A stretch of 30,830 nt of DNA from Chromera velia (taxonomy: Eukaryota > Sar > Chromeraceae). The stretch is taken from positions 73,820 through 104,649 of the forward strand of contig JAHBMJ010000466.1 of the NCBI GenBank assembly GCA_018398765.1, given 5' to 3'. A program made the translations under genes and the position numbers. The notes below the pieces were generated by a model. That model saw only the letters and a program-made list of their open reading frames with translations. It was not told where the DNA came from and made no database searches. This document shows, in pieces, positions 23,501 through 30,830 of the stretch (its first letter is position 1; the number at the start of each line of letters is the position of its first letter).

Positions 23501-26500
23501 TGAGCACAGAGGGGGAAGACCGGCCGAGAACATCAAGAAGGAGTATCGACCTCTCCAGAATGTCCTCTGTGATTGGGGAGGCACTGACAAGCAACCTCAG
23601 ACACAGGGTTCGGCAGGCGCGTCTCCTCTCGGCGCGCTTCTCGTTCATTCCAGTCCTCTATAGATTCGCCTCAATTGGGGACTGTTTCGAGCAGGTGCGT
23701 GTGTGTGTGTGCGCGTATGTGTGTGTGCGTGTGTGTGTGTGTGTGTGTGTGCGTGTGTATGTGTGTGTGTGCAGATTTGAATGCATACGTGTACGCGCAC
23801 ACTTCTAAGAAGACAATTTGTCAGGCCAACCGATACACAGTTGAATGAATGGATCAATCACTGACTGACTAACTGACTGACTGACTGAGTGACTGACTAA
23901 CTGACTGACTGACTGACTGACTGACTGACCGACTGACTGACTGACTGACTGACTGACTCACTGACTCACTGACTCACTGACTCACTGACTGACTCACTGA
24001 CTGACTGACCGACCGACCGACTGACTCACTGACTGACTGACTGACCGGCCGACTGACTCACTGACTGGCTCACTGACGGACTGAATCACTGACTGACTGA
24101 ATGACCGACCGACTGACTCACTGACTGACTGACCGACCGACTGACTCACGGACTGACTGACTGACCGACCGACCGACCGACTTGCTCACTGACTGACTGA
24201 CCGACCGAGTGACTCACTGACTCACTGACTCACTGACTGACCGACCGACTGACTCACTGACTGACTGACTGACCGACCGACTGACTCACTGACTGACTGA
24301 CCGACCGACTGACTCACTGACTGACTGACTCAAGGACTGACTGACTCACCGACCGACCGACTGGCTCACTGACTGACTGACTGACCGACCGACCGACTGA
24401 CTCACTGACTGACTGACTGACTGACTCACTGACTCACTGACTGACCGACCGACTGACTCACTGACTGACTGACTGACCGACCGACTGACTCACTGACTGA
24501 CTGACTGACCGACTGACTCACTGACTGACTGACCGACCGACTGACTCACTGACTGGCTCACTGACTGAATGAAACAATCCACGCATCCATCCCTGCATCC
24601 CTGCATGCAGCCAAGCGGGTTCTACAGTCTCCGAGACGAGCCCTCTTTGGAGTGCTTCGAGTCCGAGTGGAACCGGTCTCTTGCTCTGACAATCGTCGGC
24701 CTCACCTTCTTTGCCGTCGTCATGCCTCTCTTCATCTTCTTCACCACCCACACCTTTAAAGACGTTCTCAGTGCAACTCTCGTCTCGGATCCGAGCAATA
24801 ATCCGGTCAGAAAACCGTCTGCCCCATGCTTTGTCTGTTTCCGATGATTTCTTATGATCTTTTTTATCATGGTCGCCTTGACAGCTTTTTTGCAAAGATC
24901 ACCTTTCTGTTGCACACTGCAAAGATTCTCATTGTTGGACCCTGTACGCGAATTCCGGGAATGGATCCACACGAAGGGCATGCCTTTTTGTCTGTGGATT
25001 GTCTGTCTAATCTTGTATAGATCTGCGATTCAATTTTGCAGTCCCTGAAGCATCCAACTTTCGGCAACGCCTCTCTTAAAAAGAAGACGGAACAGATGCT
25101 GACGGTCTCCTGGATCTTCCTGACTGATTTTGTGCAACAGTACAGGTCAGTGTGCTTCCTTCTCTGTCTTTCCCCCCCCCCTCTCTCTATCTGTCTGTGT
25201 GTGTGTGCGTGTGTGTATGTGAGAAATTTCGTCAATGGATCCCCAGATTGATTATGCCTGTTGCGTTTCTTGTCTCTATTCGCTGTGCGGCTCTCCTGCT
25301 GCCTGCAGATTCTGGTGGTTGGTGATCTGTGCAAGGGACACGGCGCTTGCGGTTTCGTTCCTGGCGGCCCCAGACATGAGCACAAGACTTGTGGTGACGG
25401 GGTCAGTACGTCAGCACCCTTGTTCTTCATTCATTCGTTTCCCCCCTGTCCCCCATGTTTGATTCATTTGTTTTCCATCCATTTCTTCGTTCAGTCTTTC
25501 TTTCACTCACTCATATCCGACTCGACTTTGAAGTTTTTGTGGAGAACGTTTGACAAATGACAGCTCCTCCGAGAAGATAGACTCATGAAAGTACGCATAC
25601 AAGGATAGAAACGCGCACACACAAACGCACACTAGAGCACCCACATACGGAAGGGAAGATGGAGGGAGAGCGCAAATCTGAAGACTTGGGTGAGGCTGCC
25701 CACAGAATCAATCAGCTCCTGCATACCCGACATGTGTCGGGTTACTCGTCTGGAGATGAAAACATTTTTTGGTCGCCTTTTTGTCTGCCTCTCTGTCCGT
25801 CTGTCGACTCTTCGTCCCCATGTGTGTGGTTTTGCTTTTTCTATCTCTTGCTTTTCATCTGACGTGCATGCAGTTTTATCTTGCTTGCCTACGTGCTTGG
25901 TCTTCTGATTCTGGGGCCCTTCCGAACGAATCACATGAACAACACGGAGGCCGTCCTTTCGTCTCTCAATTTGATGGCAAGCGTGCTGCTTCTGTCCATC
26001 GCGTCTTCCTCTTCGGAGTCCTCTAGCTCAGAAGAGAGGACAAGTGGGGGTCTGAGGGACAGCGTGGACTACCTGCTGTTCTCTCTCTTCTTCTGCTTCC
26101 TGCTGGCACTCGGACTGATCTGGTTCCTCTCGAGAAAGTCAGCATAGCATGCACACACGTGCAAAGAGAGAGAAAGAGAAAGGGCAGAGGGAAGACCTGG
26201 ATAGGGACTGTGTGTGAAGCAAGCATGTTCTGCTGTTTGTTCATGCTTCTGATAGTCTTTCTTTTTCTTTGGTCTATTGAACATCAATCGGTGTGTGAGT
26301 CCATGCATGCCAATGCTTTTACTGTTGGCGCGTTTGCCCTCTCTCTTTCATCTCGCGAGGCTTTCCTTCATCGACCCGACCCGCTAGCTTGTTTTGCTTG
26401 CAGGTCTCCAACTTTCCGCAAAGTGAATCTGTTGAACCGAAAAGTCGCCTATGCAGTCAGGGTGGACAAATTCAGACACCTGAGTGTTCCGGGTCTTGGA

Positions 26501-26932
26501 GCCTCTTTCAGAACAGACCAGTCCTTTGTGGGTGATCTGATTCACGAGAGCTCACCCATACGCCAGGAGTCCGCGCAAAGACAAGAATCTTCTCTCAGGG
26601 ATGAAGGCGCCAGCGGGCAGCCGAATACAAAGGGACGCAGGGTGTCGATCAACGAAGGAGCCGACCAGGCACAGATGCTTCCTCCAGTCAAAGAGGAGAA
26701 AGAGAACGAAGAAATTCGGATTTTGGGAAGAGAAATGGAGACATCGAGTCCACCGGCTCAGAGAATGGAAGAAGGATTCTCAACAGGTAACCGAGCTAAA
26801 GGGCCAGAGCAAGTAGAGGCGGATGGAGGAGGAGAAGGAGGAGACGGCCTGATGGAAGACCTACCGATGGAAGATGATGAGCCGATACAAGTCCCGTCGT
26901 TCCAGGGAAAGAAATGGGAGATGATCATGTGA
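17698..26932 (+). CDS. Chimeric membrane receptor: PhnD/TtrS-like binding domain, Cys-rich module, multi-span membrane domain (18 exons, 1,058 aa)
   Basis: Exons: 17698-17994, 18092-18118, 18644-18797, 19135-19308, 19531-19615, 19992-20162, 20555-20697, 20866-21017, 21336-21394, 21839-22048, 22375-22504, 22820-22916, 23402-23694, 24611-24805, 25042-25145, 25309-25401, 25874-26137, 26404-26932. All phases close (3,177 nt); an in-frame TAG at 17686 precedes the ATG. A signal peptide (core VQILLSLYLLSC) is followed by a type-2 periplasmic binding domain, about aa 41-350: FGILSV, DFVFFNPGI, LVNKRQG..TRFGAVILARRD, VRTDILEKMAAAGTI, LFPEWPLVALPH and a final W.LPFTYEKVHD. These match phosphonate/TtrS-type sensors. 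Aa 364-458 carry 14 Cys with CLACPTGATC, GWWSDPED and GQICSRC, like GCC2/GCC3 (ephrin-receptor-like) modules. Membrane spans follow near aa 463-487, 495-515, 555-582, 688-710, 764-785, 795-811, 860-880, with FWWLVICARD in one. A basic, Ser-rich loop (583-664) and acidic tail (884-1058) should be cytosolic. No kinase is present. Ligand unknown. Confidence 0.87.
18092..18118 (+). other. 27-bp microexon of the receptor gene
   Basis: Encodes only DFVFFNPGI, between a TGCAG acceptor and a gtgagt donor, phase 0 on both sides. In PhnD-type binding proteins the equivalent strand carries residues next to the ligand pocket. Skipping it would keep the frame but remove this strand. Automatic gene finders may miss it. 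Confidence 0.75.
19736..19848 (+). repeat. (CT)n microsatellite
   Basis: About 113 bases of CT with a few interruptions, in intron 5 of the receptor gene, some 140 bases upstream of the exon 6 acceptor. Continuous Leu-Ser frames through it are not coding. Confidence 0.95.
20515..20541 (+). repeat. (GT)n tract before the exon 7 acceptor
   Basis: A short pure GT run, then gaatttgtgtgcag, leads into exon 7 of the receptor gene. Same arrangement as in three introns of the preceding gene. Confidence 0.9.
21139..21158 (+). repeat. Copy of the exon 8 donor junction inside intron 8
   Basis: CGTCGTAGTTCAGGTGTGCT repeats the end of exon 8 and its donor at 21005-21024 with two mismatches, 134 bp downstream. 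It is the fourth example in this window of a splice junction echoed in its own intron. Confidence 0.75.
23695..23772 (+). repeat. (GT)n tract starting at a donor site
   Basis: The repeat begins at the exon 13 donor itself (gtgcgtgtgtgtg) and continues for about 78 bases with CG interruptions. The splice donor is thus the first unit of the microsatellite. Confidence 0.9.
23861..24568 (+). repeat. 708-bp CTGA/CCGA satellite with higher-order structure
   Basis: Almost entirely the tetramer CTGA with CTCA, CCGA and CGGA-type variants. The variants are ordered: many units read CTGACTCA, then several CTGA, then CCGACCGA, giving repeating blocks of about 28 or 32 bases. It fills most of the 916-bp intron 13 of the receptor gene and stops 42 bases before the exon 14 acceptor. 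No spacers are present, so it is not a CRISPR array. Confidence 0.95.
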
Positions 26933-28215
26933 TATATATTCATTTTCATCCTCTGACAGGATGGGGGTACGGAAGGGGAAGAGAGAATGACTCTAGGGGA
27001 AATGTGAGACATAGAGAATGCATTTTATGCAGAGAGGGAAACGAGCGCTTGGGTGCACAGAAACAAAGGTGGTTTTCTTTAGGCGAAACTGACTGACTCG
27101 ATCACTCTATTTTCTTTTCTTTCGATGCACGAGTATTTGAATTCATGGAAGGAAGGAAGGAGACAGTCCTGCTTCCTCCCACTTCAAAAGAGGAATGACG
27201 GAACAACTTTGGACTTGCGTTTGCCCTTGCATTTAGAGAATAGCAGAGAAGGAAAGAAAAGAAAAAACAGACATAGCAAATGCTCTCATGAGAGCCTGAA
27301 AGTATGGCAATGGCTGGAAGGGGGGGGGGTTTGAGGGAAAACATCAATTAAAGCCATGATCGATACAGATTGACTGACTGACTGTCTGATTTACCAGTCC
27401 CGCAATATGAGTACTCCACCAGCTGCCCCTATGTAAGAAAACGCACGCATGCGCGATACATACTATCCTCCCGAGCCGAACTTTCTTTCTTTCTTAGATG
27501 GATAATGGATGAATGAATGAAGAAAGTCAAGTCTTACGATTGTCTTCTTGCCTGCTCTCACTCAGACACGCATTTGTATTTTGGATTCACATCCCTGCAC
27601 CCCTTCTTCCATCATTATCGGGCACGTACCTCCTCATACATTTAGTTGACATACAAACAGCATAAGGACAAGAGGAGATGCCAAAAGAAGATTGAGAAGA
27701 GACGATCAGGGCGATGGACGTCCCTTACGCTCATCTCATTCGCTCATTCGATCGATCATGTTGCAGGAAGCAAGGAGACGCATGCATGCAGAGAGACAGA
27801 CAGACAGACAGACAGAGGAACTTCCGGGAAGTGCAGGGAGACCCATCCACGCGGATTTTGAATCAGGATCATTGAATGAACAATTCGAAGACAGAAATAA
27901 ATGTCTTCCTTCGTTTAAATCGCTCGCCACGCTTTAAATTGAGGAAAACCGATCGCTCGCCACACTACAAAATGGTGCAGTTAGTGAGAATCGGCACGTA
28001 ATTCGTGAAAAAGATCGATCGACTGTGTTGCGATGCAGACAGACACCGGCGCAGTATGTGCAGGTGCCGCGCTGTCCTTTAGAAAACAACACTACACCAG
28101 TACTTGCCATGCTGTCTGTCTTGTCTACCTGCCTACCCCCTGCGTACCTCCCTGCCTCTCTGTCTGTCTGTCTGTCTGTCTTGGACAGAATAGAGCATTC
28201 TCGATCTAGCTGTGG
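26933..28215. other. Spacer downstream of the receptor gene, no gene seen
   Basis: Contains short microsatellites (ACTG at about 27370-27385, CAGA at about 27795-27815, CTGT at about 28160-28182) and no frame with coding character or splice structure. AT-rich sequence directly after the TGA (gtgatatatattcatt) may belong to the receptor 3' UTR. Confidence 0.6.
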
Positions 28216-30470
28216 ACCCTAAAGTTTTAAAGTTTTTTTTTGTTAAAGTTTTTTTTTTGCCCTCTAGACTTTATTTTAAAAAAATATTTTTTAATTAGTT
28301 TTTAAATATGTCCTTAATGATTAAGTAAGTCATAACTCTATATAGTTATAATTAAACTAATTATTTACTATTTAGCCGACATAGAACATAGCAGAAGCTC
28401 AGTTTATTCAGGTTTACGATAGGATAGGATAAGATTTATGTTCCAGATGCCCCCCCCATTCTACTGCCTAGAATAGGCTTATACCGTCGGCGGCTTCGTT
28501 CGGTGCTATGAGCAGCGAGTTAACCGCCACGCATCTAGAAGATAGATCGATCGATCGATTACTTGCATAAGAAAACCTTTTCCTTTTCTTGTGCAAATTG
28601 ACAGTGCGAGTGGTGAAACACATTTGAGACAAAGAGAAGGGTACGGAGGACTTGGAGTTTTTTCAGTACTTCAGGGCTGCCGAGTGGGTGGAAGACTTTG
28701 AATTAGCAAATATCAAAGATGTTGCGCCAATGTTGGCATACATTGAAAAGAGGCCTGGGGGGATAGCGGTTGCAAGCAGCCGCCACCGTCTTTTAGGAGA
28801 AGTAATTGTGGCAAAAAAAGAAGTGGATTTTCTAGAGAAGGGCCCTAGAGGACCAAAGTTGCTGGTCGTTTGAATTTATATAAAATTATATCAAAGTTGT
28901 TTCTGGGAATTTTTGTGAGAATTATAATTAATATAGTAATGCATTACATCCATCGTTTTTAAAGTTATGAAACTTTTGTACAATTAGTATATCTACTAGT
29001 ATACAAAGCACTAACTTTACCTGCAATGATGTAAATGAAATTAACTTCTTTAGCAACGTCTTTTAGATCAACTTTTGCATGTCTGGTTGCATGTTTACTT
29101 TTAAAGTTTTAAAGTTAAAGTTAAAAGTTTTACAGGCAAACTATATTATAAAAAAAACTTTAGTGCCCACCCCTAGTTTTCGATAGATATGTAGACAACC
29201 TCGCCTCGCTGTCAAAATTGTCCTGTTTGAACGTCTGGAATATATCAAAGACAAAAGCATGAATCATTACAGTCCTCTGCAGATCATCGCTGTCTGTACA
29301 CACGTGGAAGGAAATCGGAACACACACATTGAATACACGAAACAAAAATTCACATAAATTAAAGCAGGCACGGTGTCAAAGCATATCATGCTAGGTGGAC
29401 ATGTCTGCAAAAAACACCATTTGGGTTCTCAGCCGGCATGCAAAGGTTTACCAAAACGATCTCAGATGTGTTTGTAATATTTGTTCATGATCGACACATG
29501 CTTACATGCAATTAATGCTAGAATTTATAAATGTCTTCATGAACAGTCGTTTGATTCACTCCTTCATGAATCTCTTAGATTTTATATGGAGAAGCCGGGG
29601 CCTATATCGGCCAACACTGTGCGGCGAGTCTACACCAAAATCATTGAGATTGAATAAGATACTAAATAAGATAGAACACGTTTTTAGAAGCGGATGCTTA
29701 ATAGTAATAAAACTTATGACAATTGTTAACATAAAACAAATGATAAATATGCGCTTTTTGTTTAACTGAAATTATAATTATTTATCTTCTTAAAACTTGC
29801 AAAAAGATTTGCTTAATTAATTGCCAGCTAGAGTGAAACTCTAGTGAAACTATAAGATAAAACGGCAACAGTGCTTTAGAGTACCACTAAATCATTTATC
29901 ACTTATAAGTCAAATCTTATCTTTAATTTATAAATGCTATATAGAAATCGTCCTAGTGTGGAACGAATCAATCAGTTAATCAATATTGTATCAATAGATA
30001 GTTTTTAATCAATTTTGGGCCGAATTTTAGGCTAGAAGCCTAGCTAAAAGTAGCTAGAAGCACTATCTAAAACGCTAGTTAAAACCTTCCTAGGATTCTA
30101 GCTAGGACTTATAGAAGTTATTATTTTTTAATACCATGAATGTATCTCCAAAAACATTTTTTAGACCTTCAAACCTAGCTCTAAACCACTTTTTAGAAAA
30201 TTTAAAACACCTCCAATTTTATTGGAACATCAGTCAGCACCATATTTAGTGTATCACATTAGGTATAACAAATCATAATAAGCTATAGCAGTCAATATAG
30301 TACAGCTCAACATTTTTTTACGGTCGGGGACAGCCTCAGAAGTGTTAAACACACGTCTCATCAGTTTTTTTGCCTTCTCCACATAATTCGCCGTTTTGTC
30401 CCCCGGCGATTCATCAGGGTCTTCAGACCTTCTGCAAGTTCAATAATTGATTTATGTAAGAGACTCTGTT
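28216..30470. other. AT-rich island, possible degenerate mobile element
   Basis: Base composition changes sharply at about 28216, with long T and A runs, and changes back near 30470. TTTTAAAG-type repeats occur near both 28216-28260 and 29098-29135, as direct repeats of AAAGTTTTAAAGTT around a 0.9-kb segment that holds a small orphan frame. The rest has no frame over about 90 codons. Candidate origins are a decayed transposon or a stretch with a different mutation history. No transposase or reverse transcriptase motif was seen. Confidence 0.45.
28628..28873 (+). pseudogene. Orphan coding fragment of about 81 codons in the AT-rich island
   Basis: The frame opens after a TGA at 28625 and ends at TGA 28871-28873. 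It has no ATG near its start; the first Met is internal (APMLAYIEK). The sequence looks protein-like: EFFQYFRAAEWVEDFELANI then VAPMLAYIEKRPGGIAVASS, ending GPRGPKLLVV. Its composition is more GC-rich than its surroundings. It could be a terminal exon (an AG lies just upstream) or a captured gene fragment. I do not recognise the family. Confidence 0.35.
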
Positions 30471-30558
30471 GGAACGCAATGAAGGAGAGGAAGTCAGAAG
30501 AGAATGCGTTTGCCAAGCCCCTGCCCAAACCCGTCGCTGCAGCCCCCTACGGTTGAAT

Positions 30559-30830
30559 GAATGTGTGTATGTATGTGTGTGTGTGTGTATGAATGTATGT
30601 TGGTGTCTGAGCGTGTGTGTGTGTGAGTGTATGTGTGTGTGTGTATAAATGTATGTTGGTGTCTGACTCAGAGTGTGTGTGTGCATGTGTGTGTGTGTAT
30701 GTATGTGTGTATATATGTCTGTCTGTCAGTGTGAGTGTGTGTGTATGTGTACATGTGTGTGTGTATGTGTGTGTGTGTGTGTACATGTGTGTGTGTTTGT
30801 GGGTGTGGGTGTGTGTGTGTGTGTGGGTGT
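30559..30830. repeat. Right-edge GT-rich microsatellite
   Basis: From about 30559 to the end the sequence is (GT)n mixed with GTAT, GAAT and GTCT units, including two copies of a TGAATGTATGTTGGTGTCTGA-like block (about 30590-30610 and 30647-30667). It is non-coding and continues past the window. Confidence 0.9.

Noticed and set aside
23861-24568. CRISPR-like regular array
   Set aside because: It is a continuous tetranucleotide satellite without unique spacers, in an intron of a eukaryotic gene.
30479-30556. Small plus-strand frame MKERKSEENAFAKPLPKP ending at TGA
   Set aside because: Only 25 codons, no splice or homology support. It might be the last exon of something, but nothing else backs it.

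Overview
This is nuclear DNA from an intron-rich eukaryote, most likely a protist alga with a complex (secondary) plastid. Three multi-exon genes can be rebuilt with every intron phase closing. Nearly all introns run GT to TGCAG, and introns and spacers are full of microsatellites. The middle gene begins with a hydrophobic leader followed by an Ala-Phe junction and a basic, Ser/Pro-rich stretch, which resembles the two-part plastid targeting leaders of algae with red-derived plastids. A chromerid such as Vitrella or Chromera, or a stramenopile, would fit. That is inference; no rRNA or species marker is present.

Layout. (1) Minus strand, 484-1829: at least five exons of a RING-finger protein that runs into the start of a LON-type domain, a LONRF-like E3 ubiquitin ligase. 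Its C-terminus leaves the window on the left and its N-terminal exons were not found. (2) 1830-2998: divergent spacer. (3) Plus strand, 2999-14996: a 23-exon gene for a 1,089-residue, probably plastid-directed protein of unknown function. It contains a perfect 700-bp duplication split by one N, almost certainly an unmerged contig overlap, which shows one exon twice. (4) 14997-17697: intergenic, with a 361-N gap, an AT-rich stretch and a TGCATGCA-rich region next to gene 3. (5) Plus strand, 17698-26932: an 18-exon gene for a 1,058-residue membrane protein. It has a signal peptide, a periplasmic-type (PhnD/TtrS-like) substrate-binding domain, an ephrin-receptor-like Cys-rich module, several membrane spans and a long hydrophilic tail. 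This chimeric receptor is the most interesting object here. One of its introns carries a 708-bp CTGA/CCGA satellite. (6) 26933-30830: microsatellite-rich spacer, a roughly 2.2-kb AT-rich island with a small orphan reading frame, and a GT-rich right edge.

The three genes do not look like one pathway: ubiquitination, plastid and cell-surface sensing. What they share is intron structure. Donor sites often seed tetranucleotide repeats, several acceptors are preceded by (GT)n instead of a pyrimidine tract, and short copies of real splice junctions lie about 80-260 bp away in adjacent introns. Exon models were made by hand from reading frames, splice motifs and phase; no transcript or homology search was available.
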